Below, one piece after another: positions 49,801 to 58,284 of a stretch of 64,000 bases of DNA. The notes below the pieces were generated by a model. That model searched no databases. It saw only the letters and a program-made list of their open reading frames with translations, and was not told the DNA's origin. Made by a program: the position numbers and the translations under genes. The first letter of the stretch is position 1; the number at the start of each line of letters is the position of its first letter. The DNA comes from Stenotrophomonas sp. NA06056 (GTDB lineage Bacteria; Pseudomonadota; Gammaproteobacteria; Xanthomonadales; Xanthomonadaceae), in assembly GCF_013364355.1 (NCBI RefSeq), contig NZ_CP054931.1, forward strand, positions 992,001-1,056,000, in the 5' to 3' direction.

Positions 49801-51730
49801 TGAAACCGTGGTGCGTGCACCGATCCTCGCCGAGGCCAGCATGCCGCGTGTGCTCGCCCCGGGTGACCGTAGTACGGTGACCCTGGACGTGCAGAACTTC
49901 ACCGGCAAGCCGGGTCAGTTCAACGTGCGCGTGGACAGCGAAGGCCCGCTGAGCCTGAGCGAGGGCACGCGCAGCGTGCAGCTCAATGCCGATGCCAAGA
50001 CCACGTTGAGCTTCCCGTTGTCCGCGCGGGAGGGCCACAGCGTGGCCAAGGTGCGCGTGCGCGTGGACGGCAACGGCTTCAAGGCCGACCGCCGCTACGA
50101 TCTGCCGGTACGCGCGGCGTGGCCGCAGGTGCTGCGCTCGCAGGTACGCACGCTCGATCCGCTGGCCGCGGTGAGCCTGGATGGCGGCCTGATGGACGGG
50201 CTGATGTCCGAATCGGTCAATGCCCGCCTGCTGGTCAGCCCGCTGCCGCCGATCCCGTTCGCCAGCGCGCTGCAGGGGGCGCTGAACTACCCGTACGGCT
50301 GCGCAGAACAGACCACCAGCAAGGGCTACGCCGCGCTGATCCTGGATCAGGCGACGTCGTCCATGCTCGGCGCTGATGGCCTGGACGCGAAGACCCGCCG
50401 CGAGCGCATGGAAGGTGCGTTCGGTCGCCTGGCGTCGATGCAGGTGGCCAACGGCAACTTCTCGATGTGGGGCGACGACGGCTACGTGAACCCGTGGCTG
50501 ACGCCGTATATCGCCGAGTTCCTGCTGGACGCGAAGGACGGTGGTTTCGCAGTGCCCGACAACGTGCTGCAGAAGGCGCTGAACCGCCTGAGCGAAGACC
50601 TGCTGTCTGGCGGCAACCAGTTCTACGGCCAGGAAAAGCGCGAGAGCCTGAAGTTCGCCAACCAGGCCTACTCGGGCTACGTGCTGGCCCGCGTCAACCG
50701 CGCGCCGCTGGGTACCCTGCGCACGCTGTACGACAACGAACGCAGCAAGGCCGTGGGTGGCCTGTCGCTGGTGCACCTGGGTGTGGCGCTGTCGCTGCAG
50801 GGAGACGCCAAGCGTGGCCAGGCCGCTCTTGCGGCCGGCTTCGCCAAGTCCAGCAGCGAACGCCCTTCGTACTTCGGCGACTACGGCAGCGCGGTGCGTG
50901 ATGACGCGCTGATGATCGCACTGACCCACGAGAACAAGCTGGCCAAGCCGGCATGGGATGCACGCGCGGTCGATCTTGGCCGCGGCCTGGATGCGCGCCG
51001 CAACAGTGGCTGGATGTGGCTGAGCACGCAGGAGCAGGTGGCCATCGCCCGCCTCGGCAAGGCGCTGGCTGCCAACCAGAAGGCACTGGTGGCCGGTGAA
51101 CTGGTGATCGGTGGCAACACCGAGGCCATCGGCGAGCGCAAGCTGTTTGGCCGCAACTTCGATGCAGGGCAGCTGGCCGCGGGCGTGCGCTTCACGCCGC
51201 AGGGGCAGCCGCCGATGTTCGCCAGCATCGATGTGGCCGGCATTCCGCGCAGTGCACCTGCGCCGGACAACAGTGTGATCGGCGTGGAGCGCAGTTACTT
51301 CGGCACCGATGGCAAACCGTGGTCGCCGCGTCCGTTGAAGGAGGGTGAAGCGCTGATCGTGCGCGTCACCATCACCGCCGACAGCGAGATGCCCGATGCG
51401 CTGCTGACCGACCTGCTGCCGGCAGGCCTTGAGATCGAGAACCTCAACCTGGGCGATGCCAAGCAGTGGGCCGACGTGGTGGTGGATGGCATCACCATCA
51501 GCGACCGCAGCGAAGCGGCCGATACCAAGCACGAAGAGTTCCGCGATGACCGCTATGTGGCGGCGCTGAAGCTCTCGCGTGGCAGCAAGGCCAATGTGTT
51601 CTATCTGGTGCGTGCGGTCACTCCGGGTACCTACACGGTGCCGCCGTCGCTGGTGGAGGACATGTACAGGCCGCAGCTGCGTGGCGTTGGCCGCAGCAAC
51701 CCGACCACGTTGACGGTGGTACAGCCGTGA
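46823..51730 (+). CDS. yfhM: Bacterial alpha-2-macroglobulin lipoprotein (YfhM type)
   Basis: A 1635-residue periplasmic protease trap anchored in the inner membrane. The N-terminus is a lipoprotein signal with lipobox LAGC (Cys about 29). Macroglobulin MG domains follow (WSGRDLYRPGETVRLSALLRD). The thioester motif is intact, YPYGCAEQTTS with Cys about 1160, followed by the alpha/alpha thioester domain (NGNFSMWGDDGYVNPWLTPYIAEFL) and a C-terminal receptor-like domain. The family traps attacking proteases that breach the outer membrane. It is immediately followed by pbpC, the usual pairing: the trap guards while PBP1C repairs the wall. Confidence 0.95.
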   Translation: MSGPARRKRWGWAAAVLAGGLLLGLAGCRNDSGQLPKASGEAIATKAEQVKEFTLLRAYPDQKSEGLSLALEFSRPLVGTQDFDKLVRFEEKVGTDDSSWTLSDDGLTLRYPFVEAGKEFSLVVSPELLAADGSRLGKELKQKVFSGELKPVAGFASQGSVLPAKDSRGLPVVSVNVPEVDVEFLRVREKDLPTFFSQYQRGGRRGSWELSSDYERSPINKLAEPVYVNRFILGGKQNERVLTYLPTQDIKELQEPGLYFALLKRTGDYEGEFDTAFFSVSDIGLHTRAYKDKLFVHTAALKDGASLKGIDLRVLDAKGEVVLKGSTDSNGNALLNYTLDATHVLVASSGKDTSFLPFNQPALDLSEFAVAGRDNAWFDVYAWSGRDLYRPGETVRLSALLRDNDGKPVKSQPVFLRLKQPDGKTFRETRVQPGEQGYINFEQTIPAEAPTGRWQVEFRTDPASKEAIQGMTLRIEEFLPERMKLDLDSTQKTLKPGEDLRLQANGAYLYGAPADGNRFTARMAVAAEQKPVEGLPGYFFGDPTLQLPREAKDVIDTTLPANGQLREDVSLPEEATKAKAPIAVVLSGSLYETGGRTVTRTLKRVVWPAAALVGVRPLFNPDDGADSNGNARFELMRVDADGKPQPAKGLKITLVRELRDYHWTFNDNRWDYDFTRRFENKETRTVDAGSSAVAFDFPVEWGEYRVDVFDPSTGLTSRYPFRAGWSWGDDNRGLDARPDKVKLGLDKTGYKAGDTLEVTVTPPHAGKGVLMVETDRMLYVQDIDAKPGATYKIPVTADWERHDVYITALVFRGGSAPSKITPARAVGVVHVPMDRKGRTVAVGLAAPKQMRPEQDLPVTVSAPQLAGKVAHVTVSAVDVGILNITRFPVPDAGAHFFAQRRLGIDAYDIYSRVIESFDGSSGKLKFGGDMALQALPQAKRPTARVQTVDLFSGPVQLDAKGIARIRLKVPDFNGTLRVSALVYSDDQYGKRDVETVVRAPILAEASMPRVLAPGDRSTVTLDVQNFTGKPGQFNVRVDSEGPLSLSEGTRSVQLNADAKTTLSFPLSAREGHSVAKVRVRVDGNGFKADRRYDLPVRAAWPQVLRSQVRTLDPLAAVSLDGGLMDGLMSESVNARLLVSPLPPIPFASALQGALNYPYGCAEQTTSKGYAALILDQATSSMLGADGLDAKTRRERMEGAFGRLASMQVANGNFSMWGDDGYVNPWLTPYIAEFLLDAKDGGFAVPDNVLQKALNRLSEDLLSGGNQFYGQEKRESLKFANQAYSGYVLARVNRAPLGTLRTLYDNERSKAVGGLSLVHLGVALSLQGDAKRGQAALAAGFAKSSSERPSYFGDYGSAVRDDALMIALTHENKLAKPAWDARAVDLGRGLDARRNSGWMWLSTQEQVAIARLGKALAANQKALVAGELVIGGNTEAIGERKLFGRNFDAGQLAAGVRFTPQGQPPMFASIDVAGIPRSAPAPDNSVIGVERSYFGTDGKPWSPRPLKEGEALIVRVTITADSEMPDALLTDLLPAGLEIENLNLGDAKQWADVVVDGITISDRSEAADTKHEEFRDDRYVAALKLSRGSKANVFYLVRAVTPGTYTVPPSLVEDMYRPQLRGVGRSNPTTLTVVQP

Positions 51731-51770
51731 TCGTGCGGACGGGCCGCGACGGCGCGGCCCGTCCCACAGG

Positions 51771-54164
51771 ATGCCGTGGATGAAAGTGGGATCTCTGAAA
51801 ACGCGGCTGCCGCGCCTGCGGCAGCGGCTGCAACCGCTGTGGCCGTGGCTGCGCTGGGGCACGGCTGCGTTGCTGATGCTGTTGCTGGTGCTGGATGTCG
51901 TCTTCCCGCCACCGTTGCCGAAGCAGCGTGATACCAGCACGCTGGTGGTCGCCGCCGACGGCAGTCCATTGCGTGCGTTCGCCGACGCCGAGGGCGTGTG
52001 GCGCTATCCAGCGTCGGTCGACAGCGTTTCGCCGTTGTACCTGCAGGCGCTGCTGACCTACGAGGATCGCTGGTTCTGGCAGCACCCGGGCATCAATCCG
52101 CTGGCGATCCTGCGTGCCAGCGGCCAGTTGCTGCGCGGTGGACGCATCGTCTCTGGTGGCTCGACCCTGACCATGCAGGTCGCGCGCATTCTCGATCCGC
52201 ATACGCGCACGCCCTGGGGCAAACTGAAGCAGATGCTGCGTGCGGTGCAGCTGGAAGTGCACCTGTCCAAGCGCGAGATTCTCGCGTTGTATCTGGAGCG
52301 CGCGCCCTACGGTGGCACCATCGAGGGCGTGGAGGCGGCCAGCTGGGCTTATCTGGGCAAACCGGCCGCGCAGCTTTCGCATGCCGAGGCCGCGCTGCTG
52401 GCGGTGCTGCCACAGGCGCCCAGTCGCTTGCGCCCGGACCGTCATCCCGAAGCCGCGCAGAAGGCACGCGACAAGGTGCTGGCGCGCATGGCCGAGCTGG
52501 GCGCGTGGACGCCGGACGAAGTGGAAGATGCGCGCATCGAGAACGTGGTTGCCCGCTCACTGCGTCCGCCGTTGCATGCCGCACTGCTGGCGCAACGCCT
52601 GCATTCGGCACAGCCCGGCAAGGCGCGGATCCAGAGCAGCATCGACATCGGTCTGCAACGCACGCTGGAAGAGCGCGTCGCCAGCTATTTCTCCACGCTG
52701 CCCGAGCGCACTTCCGCGGCGCTGCTGGTGGTCGACAACCAGACCCTGCAGGCGCGTGCTTACGTCGGCACATTGTCTTTCGGTGATCGGCAACGGCTGG
52801 GTCACGTGGACATGGTGCAGGCCTGGCGTTCCCCAGGCTCCACGCTAAAGCCGTTCCTGTACGCGATGGCGCTCGATGACGGCCTGATCCATTCCGAAAG
52901 CCTGCTGGTGGATGCTCCGCAGAGTTTCGGCAATTATCGGCCGGGCAACTTCGACATGGCCTTCAACGGACCGATCAGTGCCGCCAGCGCGCTTCGCCTG
53001 TCGCTGAATGTGCCTTCGGTGGACCTGCTGCAGCGGGTGGGTGCTGCGCGCTTTGCCGCGCGCCTGTCGCACGCTGGTATCCAGCTGCGTTTCCCACCGG
53101 GCAGCTCGCCGAATCTGTCGCTGATTCTTGGCGGCACCGGTGCACGCTTGGAGGATCTGGTCGGTGCGTTTGCCGCACTCAATCGCAACGGCATTGCTGG
53201 CCGCGTGCGCTACACCGATGACGAACCGATGATCGAGCGGCGGCTCGCGTCACCCGGTGCCAGCTGGATCGTGCGTGAGATGCTGGAATCGAACCCGCGC
53301 CCGGGCTATGGCGTGGGTACCTTCGATGTTGGCGGCCGCCCGCGGGTGGCCTGGAAGACCGGCACCAGCTACGGCTATCGCGATGCGTGGGCGATCGGCA
53401 GCACGCGTCACTACACCGTGGGCGTGTGGGTGGGGCGGCCCGATGGTACGCCGCTGCCGGGCCAGTACGGCGCAGTCACTGCGTTGCCGCTGATGTTTGA
53501 AGTGGTCGACAGCCTGCCGCGCCAGCGCGGCGATGCGGCGGCCGCGCCGATGCCGGCCAGCGTGACCGAAGCGGACATCTGCTGGCCGACCGGCGAACTG
53601 GCCGAAGCGTTGCCTGCCGAGCTCTGCCAGCGGCGCCTGTCGGCGTATCTGCTGGACGGCGCTGCGCCACCCACCTTCCCGGAGCGCGATGCGAGGCGTT
53701 GGCAGCCAGGTCGGCAGCGTTACCTGGCCGACGCGCGAACGGGTCTGCGTGTATCGGCTGACTGCAGCGCACCGCATGAAGAAGTCGCGCGTGAGATCGC
53801 GCGGTGGCCGGCGCTGCTGTCCCCCTGGCTGCCCAAGGCCACACGCGACGCCTCACAGCTTCCCGTGCTGTCGCCGGACTGCCGCGATGATGGGCGCGAG
53901 GCCAGCGTGGCCCTGCATATCGATGGCCTCAACGAGGGCGCGACGCTGGCGCGTGCGCCGAATGCCGAGCACGGTGTACGCCTGCAGTTGCGCGCATTGG
54001 GTAGCGAACAAGCCGTGGATTGGCTGCTGGATGGCCGTTGGATCGCGCAGACGCGCGGTGCGCAGCTGATGCAGCGCGAGTTCGCCGATCCGGGCGCGCA
54101 TGCGTTGACCGCACTTGCCGCTGACGGTACCTGGACACAAGTGCGTTTCAATGTGCTGCGGTAG
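51771..54164 (+). CDS. pbpC: Penicillin-binding protein 1C
   Basis: A 797-residue bifunctional wall enzyme with an N-terminal transmembrane helix (ALLMLLLVLDVVFPP). The GT51 transglycosylase domain has LTYEDRWFWQHPGINPLAI, SGGSTLTMQVARIL and YLERAPYGGTIEGVEAASWAYLGK. The transpeptidase domain has SxxK at Ser about 357 (SPGSTLKPF), SLN (RLSLNVPSV) and KTGTSYG, and a C-terminal BiPBP_C domain closes the protein. ATG 51771 is used; MKVGSL at 51780 is an alternative. The stop TAG at 54162-54164 is part of a GTAG repeat. It lies 40 bp after yfhM in one operon. Confidence 0.95.
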   Translation: MPWMKVGSLKTRLPRLRQRLQPLWPWLRWGTAALLMLLLVLDVVFPPPLPKQRDTSTLVVAADGSPLRAFADAEGVWRYPASVDSVSPLYLQALLTYEDRWFWQHPGINPLAILRASGQLLRGGRIVSGGSTLTMQVARILDPHTRTPWGKLKQMLRAVQLEVHLSKREILALYLERAPYGGTIEGVEAASWAYLGKPAAQLSHAEAALLAVLPQAPSRLRPDRHPEAAQKARDKVLARMAELGAWTPDEVEDARIENVVARSLRPPLHAALLAQRLHSAQPGKARIQSSIDIGLQRTLEERVASYFSTLPERTSAALLVVDNQTLQARAYVGTLSFGDRQRLGHVDMVQAWRSPGSTLKPFLYAMALDDGLIHSESLLVDAPQSFGNYRPGNFDMAFNGPISAASALRLSLNVPSVDLLQRVGAARFAARLSHAGIQLRFPPGSSPNLSLILGGTGARLEDLVGAFAALNRNGIAGRVRYTDDEPMIERRLASPGASWIVREMLESNPRPGYGVGTFDVGGRPRVAWKTGTSYGYRDAWAIGSTRHYTVGVWVGRPDGTPLPGQYGAVTALPLMFEVVDSLPRQRGDAAAAPMPASVTEADICWPTGELAEALPAELCQRRLSAYLLDGAAPPTFPERDARRWQPGRQRYLADARTGLRVSADCSAPHEEVAREIARWPALLSPWLPKATRDASQLPVLSPDCRDDGREASVALHIDGLNEGATLARAPNAEHGVRLQLRALGSEQAVDWLLDGRWIAQTRGAQLMQREFADPGAHALTALAADGTWTQVRFNVLR

Positions 54165-54282
54165 CTGCCGACCTTGGTCGGCGCTTTCCGTATATTTGCG
54201 ACGCTGTTGTAGCGCCGAGCCCATGCTCGGCTGCTCTTGCGACGTGCGTTGAGCAGTCAGCCGAGCATGGGCTCGGCGCTAC
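54161..54282. repeat. GTAG repeats after pbpC, one containing its stop codon
   Basis: GTAGCTGCCGACCTTGGTCG starts at 54161, so its TAG is the pbpC stop. An inverted pair follows: GTAGCGCCGAGCCCATGCTC (54209 onward) and CAGCCGAGCATGGGCTCGGC with GCTAC ending at 54282. Confidence 0.75.
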
Positions 54283-54318
54283 AACGCCGCAGATGACAGC
54301 GAGCGTGTGGCGTAACCG

Positions 54319-54900
54319 CTATTCCCCGATCCACCCATCCAACAGGTCGGCGAATTCATCGGCGTGCTCCTCCTCCTGCGCCAGGATCTCCTCCAGGATG
54401 CGTTTGGTGGTGGTGTCACGGTCGCCGATGACGTTGATCATCTCGCGGTAGCTGTCGATGGCGATGCGCTCGGCCACCAGGTTTTCGCGGACCATGTCGC
54501 GCAGGTCGCGGCCTTCCTTGTATTCGGCATGCGAACGCGCGGTCAGCGTGTCCGGGTTGAGGTCCGGCTCGCCGCCGAGCTGGACGATACGCTCAGCCAG
54601 CTTGCCGGCATGCGCCTGTTCCTGCTGCGCATGTTCGAGGAATTCACCCTTGACTGCATCGGCCAGCATGCCCTTGGCCATGAAATAGTGCCGGTAGTAG
54701 CGCAGCACGCACACGTACTCGGTGGCCAGTGCGTCGTTCAACAGCTTGATCACCACCTTGCGATCGGCGGCGTAGCTGTCGGTGATCGCTCCGTCCTCGA
54801 TGTTCTTCCGTGCGCGCTCGCGCAGGGTCTGCCGATCACTGATGCCAGCAATCCTGGCGGACGGGGAGGATTTGCTGGCTTTGGCTGGCTTGTTGGACAT
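54319..54900 (-). CDS. Ferritin-like (bacterioferritin/Dps-type) diiron protein
   Basis: A 193-residue four-helix ferritin-like protein. Candidate iron ligands are the Glu in LNDALATEYVCVLRYYRHY, E..H in EFLEHAQQEQAHAGKLAERI, the Glu in ENLVAERIAIDSYREMI and E..H in EEILAQEEEHADEF, the complete diiron pattern. It may store iron or oxidise it to protect DNA. Its N-terminus is Lys/Ser-rich. It is encoded 30 bp downstream of the peroxiredoxin gene, suggesting an oxidative-stress pair. Confidence 0.85.
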   Translation of the reverse strand: MSNKPAKASKSSPSARIAGISDRQTLRERARKNIEDGAITDSYAADRKVVIKLLNDALATEYVCVLRYYRHYFMAKGMLADAVKGEFLEHAQQEQAHAGKLAERIVQLGGEPDLNPDTLTARSHAEYKEGRDLRDMVRENLVAERIAIDSYREMINVIGDRDTTTKRILEEILAQEEEHADEFADLLDGWIGE

Positions 54901-54930
54901 GGCTGGCCGGTTTCCTTTGCAGTCAGGGTT

Positions 54931-55413
54931 TCAGGTAGGAAGGTGCTCCAGCACATGCTCGGCCGAAGACACGTCGAACTGTCCGGGCTCCTCGATCCAG
55001 GCGGCGCGTACCGTGCCGTCCACCACATACAGGGCAAAACGGCGCGAACGGATGCCCATGCCCGAGGCACTGGCATCAAGCTCCAGGCCAAGCGCGCGGG
55101 TCAGTTCGGCGTTGCCGTCGGACAGCATCAGCAGACCGTCGGGCACGTGCTGGTCAGTGGCCCAGGCCTTCATCACGAACGGATCGTTGACCGCCATGCA
55201 GTACACGTCGATGCCGCGCTTGCGGAAGGCCTCGAACGTTTCCACATAGCCAGGCAGGTGGCGCGCAGAACAGGTGGGGGTGAAGGCACCGGGTACGGCG
55301 AACAGCACCACCTTGCGCCCGTCGAACAGAGCGTGGGTATCGAGGGTCTCGATGCCTTCGCGGATGCGCTTGAGAGTGACTTCCGGAATGCGGTCGCCGA
55401 CATGGATGGTCAT
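54931..55413 (-). CDS. Peroxiredoxin, Prx5-type
   Basis: A 160-residue thiol peroxidase reducing H2O2 and organic hydroperoxides. The peroxidatic Cys is about 48 in VPGAFTPTCSARHLPGY; FAVPGAFTPTCS and VNDPFVMKAWA are Prx5 hallmarks. A partner redoxin is not fused, unlike some gamma-proteobacterial Prx5-Grx proteins. AAGGAG precedes ATG 55413. First gene of a probable two-gene unit with the ferritin-like protein. Confidence 0.93.
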   Translation of the reverse strand: MTIHVGDRIPEVTLKRIREGIETLDTHALFDGRKVVLFAVPGAFTPTCSARHLPGYVETFEAFRKRGIDVYCMAVNDPFVMKAWATDQHVPDGLLMLSDGNAELTRALGLELDASASGMGIRSRRFALYVVDGTVRAAWIEEPGQFDVSSAEHVLEHLPT

Positions 55414-55671
55414 GGGAACTCCTTGCTGGATGAGGGTAGGGGCCAGGACGGGACGGACGCGTCAAGACATTGGAAAACCCATGTATACACCCCATCTCTG
55501 TCGTCCGCGGCGGGCTGTCAGCCACAGCATGGGGCAGGGCGATGGCAGGCGCATTGCGCTGAATCAGTCTGCCTCACCGTTGCCGCACGACCGCCGGCGT
55601 AGCATCGCCGGCGCGTAGAATGAACCCGGGGCGGCGCCACCGGCGCCGCCGAAGCGAATCGAGGTAGCTGG

Positions 55672-56568
55672 ATGGAATTCAAGGATTATTACGCCACCCT
55701 GGGGGTGGAACCGAGCGCGGGCGAGGCGGAAATCAAGACCGCCTATCGTCGGCTGGCACGCAAGTACCACCCGGACGTCAGCAAGGAGGCCGGGGCCGAA
55801 GACAAGTTCAAGGCCATCAACGAAGCCTACGAGGCGCTGCGCGATCCAGAGAAGCGCGCGGCCTATGACCAGCTGCGCGCGCAGGGCTATCGCCCGGGCG
55901 AGGAATTCAACGTGCCGCCCAACTACGGTGGTGGCGGTTTCAATTTCGAGGAAGTGTTCGGTGGCGGCGGCGGTGGGCCCAATGGTGGCTTCAGCGACTT
56001 CTTCGAGAGCCTGTTCGCGCGCCAGCGCGGCGGCCAGGGCGCGGGGCCCGGTCCGGGCTTCAGCAGCCACGGGCACGCGCCCAACCGTGATACCCGGGCC
56101 AAGCTGTCGGTACCGCTGGAGGCGGCCTACAACGGCGACAGCCTGCGCATCACCGTCAACGGCAAGCAGCTGGACGTGCGCGTGCCCAAGGGCATCCGTC
56201 CCGGGCAGGTGATCCGCCTGGCCGGGCAGGGCAACCACGGCGGCAACCTGCTGCTGGAAGTGGAGTACGCCGCGCATCCGCAGTTCGAGGTCGACGGCCG
56301 CAACATCCTGTACACGCTGCCGGTCACCCCGTGGCAGGCGGCGCTGGGTACCAGCATCAGCGTGCCGACCCTGGGCGGAGCGGTGGAACTGAAGATTCCG
56401 GCCGACTCCGATGCCGGTCGCAAGCTGCGCCTGCGTGGGCGTGGCCTGCCGGGCAGCCCGGACGGCGATCAGATCGTCGAAATCGAGATCGTAGCCCCGG
56501 CGGCGACCGACGAGGCGCAGAAGAAGGCCTATCGGAATCTGGCCAAGGCGTTTGGCGAAACGATCTGA
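55672..56568 (+). CDS. cbpA: DnaJ-class co-chaperone (CbpA-like)
   Basis: A 298-residue J-domain protein without zinc finger. The J-domain (1-70) has KDYYATLGVEPSAGEAEIKTAYRRLARKYHPD with the essential HPD. A Gly/Phe-rich linker follows at about 85-130 (GGGGFNFEEVFGGGGGG). The C-terminal peptide-binding domains (SVPLEAAYNGDSLRITVNGKQ to LRGRGLPGSPDGDQIVEIEI) are typical of CbpA. It stimulates DnaK and may bind curved DNA. It starts 258 bp from the divergent Prx gene, a gap with no clear element beyond ribosome-binding sites. Confidence 0.92.
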   Translation: MEFKDYYATLGVEPSAGEAEIKTAYRRLARKYHPDVSKEAGAEDKFKAINEAYEALRDPEKRAAYDQLRAQGYRPGEEFNVPPNYGGGGFNFEEVFGGGGGGPNGGFSDFFESLFARQRGGQGAGPGPGFSSHGHAPNRDTRAKLSVPLEAAYNGDSLRITVNGKQLDVRVPKGIRPGQVIRLAGQGNHGGNLLLEVEYAAHPQFEVDGRNILYTLPVTPWQAALGTSISVPTLGGAVELKIPADSDAGRKLRLRGRGLPGSPDGDQIVEIEIVAPAATDEAQKKAYRNLAKAFGETI

Positions 56569-56583
56569 GATGGAGTCTGGTGG

Positions 56584-56635
56584 GTGCGGACCTTGGTCCG
56601 CACGCCTTGCCGGTAGTGCCGGCCTCTGGCCGGCA
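56584..56635. repeat. GTAG/SMAG-type palindromes
   Basis: GTGCGGACCTTGGTCCGCAC (56584-56603) and GTAGTGCCGGCCTCTGGCCG with GCA (56613-56635) separate the convergent cbpA and response-regulator genes. Confidence 0.7.
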
Positions 56636-56676
56636 AAGGTGTGCCAACCAAGGTAGGCGCCTACCAGGGCGGCGTG

Positions 56677-57048
56677 TCAGCCCTGCCCGGCGAACACCCG
56701 CTCCAGCACCTCGGACAGCTCGTCTTCCGAGAACGGCTTGGTGATGTAGGCCTTGGCGCCCTGGCGCATGCCCCACATGCGGTCGGTGTCCTGGTCCTTG
56801 GTGGTCACCAGGATCACCGGGATGTGCCGGGTTGCTTCATCGCGGGCAAGGGTGCGGGTGGCCTGGAAGCCATTGAGGTTGGGCATCACCACGTCCATCA
56901 GCACCAGGTCGGGCAGCTCGGCCTTGGCGGTCTCCACCCCGGCCGCACCATCGGTGGCGGTCAGGATCTGGTGCCCGAGCTTCTCGACGATGCGCTGTAT
57001 CCCCAACAGCTGCGACGGTGAGTCGTCGACGATCAGAATGCGTGCCAT
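56677..57048 (-). CDS. pilH: Single-domain response regulator, PilH-like
   Basis: A 123-residue CheY-like receiver: acidic pocket VDDSPSQ, phospho-acceptor Asp in LVLMDVVMPNLNGF, Thr in LVTTKDQDTDR and Lys in YITKPFSED. The sequence is that of PilH-type receivers of the Pil-Chp twitching system, although the rest of the pil cluster is not adjacent. ATG 57048 with GGGGAAC upstream was chosen over ATG 57060. It could be another orphan receiver. Confidence 0.8.
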   Translation of the reverse strand: MARILIVDDSPSQLLGIQRIVEKLGHQILTATDGAAGVETAKAELPDLVLMDVVMPNLNGFQATRTLARDEATRHIPVILVTTKDQDTDRMWGMRQGAKAYITKPFSEDELSEVLERVFAGQG

Positions 57049-57136
57049 GTTGTTCCCCATGTGATGCCGGAAGTGTAGTGCCGGCATCCTGTTGGCGGGA
57101 GGGCGACGGTTGCCGTCCGTCGCCTGCCTGCGACGT

Positions 57137-58132
57137 TCAGTCGATCCGCACCACCGTGCGGCCAAGCGAGCCGCCCGCCAGCATGCGATCAAACACCGCG
57201 GGCAGACCGTCCAGACCGACTTCGGCGGTGCAGATGCGGTCCAGGTGCTGTGGTTTCCACGCGCCGCCCAGGCGTGCCCACACTTCTTCGCGCAGCGCGC
57301 GTGGGGCGTTGGCCGACGAGACACCAAGCAGCGAGACACCGCGCAGGATGAACGGCATCACCGTCATGTCCAGCGCCGGGCTGGCGGCCAGGCCCGCACT
57401 GACCACGCTGCCATAGGGCACGGTCTGTGCCAGCAGGCTGGCCAGCATCGGACCGCCGGCGTTGTCCAGGCCACCGCCGAAGCGTGCCGACTGCAGCGGA
57501 CCGGTGTCGGCAAGGGCATCACGCGGCAGCACCTCTGCAGCACCGATGCCGCGCAGGAAGTCGGTCTGCTCCGGTTTGCCGCTGATCGCGTGCACGGCAT
57601 AGCCGGCGCGGCTGAAGATGTCTACGGCCAGGGCTCCGACCCCACCGCTGGCACCGGTGACCGCCAGTGGCCCAAGCTCGGGCGTCTGCCGGTTGTCCTG
57701 CAGGCGCAGCAGTGCCAGCGCGGCGGTGAAGCCGGCGGTGCCCAGCACCATCGCCTCGCGTGGGCTCAGGCCCGCGGGCTGGGCGATGACCGCGCTCGAT
57801 TCCAGCCGCACGTACTGGCTGTAGCCGCCATCGCGGGTTTCGCTGAGGCCGCAGCCGGTGGCCAGTACCGCGTCGCCCTCGCGCCAGGCCGGATCGGTGG
57901 AGGCGACCACCGTGCCGGCCACGTCGATGCCGCCCACCAGCGGGAAACGCCGCAGGATCCGGCCTTTGCCGGTGCCGGCCAGCGCATCCTTGTAGTTGAC
58001 CGAGGACCAGTGCGCGCGGATCAGCACCTGGCCGGGATTGAGGTCGTCCAGGCTCAGCGGCACCAGGCCGCTGCGGTAGCCGGCGTCGTCTTTTTCGATG
58101 CGGAAGGCGGTGAACGGGGCGGTGGGGGCCAT
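57137..58132 (-). CDS. acuI: AcuI/YhdH-family zinc-independent quinone-oxidoreductase-like reductase
   Basis: A 331-residue NADPH-dependent MDR enzyme. The motifs SSVNYKDALAGTGKGRILRRFPLVGGIDVAG, VTGASGGVGALAVDI and DNAGGPMLASLLAQTVPYGSVVSAGLAAS are those of AcuI/YhdH, which reduces acryloyl-CoA to propionyl-CoA. The GGVG cofactor motif is intact. If specificity holds, its product would feed the methylcitrate pathway encoded earlier, though the genes are not linked. Confidence 0.85.
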   Translation of the reverse strand: MAPTAPFTAFRIEKDDAGYRSGLVPLSLDDLNPGQVLIRAHWSSVNYKDALAGTGKGRILRRFPLVGGIDVAGTVVASTDPAWREGDAVLATGCGLSETRDGGYSQYVRLESSAVIAQPAGLSPREAMVLGTAGFTAALALLRLQDNRQTPELGPLAVTGASGGVGALAVDIFSRAGYAVHAISGKPEQTDFLRGIGAAEVLPRDALADTGPLQSARFGGGLDNAGGPMLASLLAQTVPYGSVVSAGLAASPALDMTVMPFILRGVSLLGVSSANAPRALREEVWARLGGAWKPQHLDRICTAEVGLDGLPAVFDRMLAGGSLGRTVVRID

Positions 58133-58284
58133 CGGCGTTGCCTGACTTCGAGGAAAACGCCACCTTACCCGTTCCGGACCCTTTCAATCCTGCCGGTCAG
58201 CCCCATCTTGTATGATCGGTAATGGTTCATGGCTGGCGTTGCGGGAAGGGCCCGCGTCGCAGCCCACATCTTGATGGAGCGTGC

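Noticed and set aside
46808..51940. Very long open frame (about 1710 codons) antisense to yfhM
   Set aside because: It mirrors a well-supported alpha-2-macroglobulin gene. Its translation is low-complexity His/Gln/Arg-rich text without domains, typical of antisense frames in high-GC DNA.
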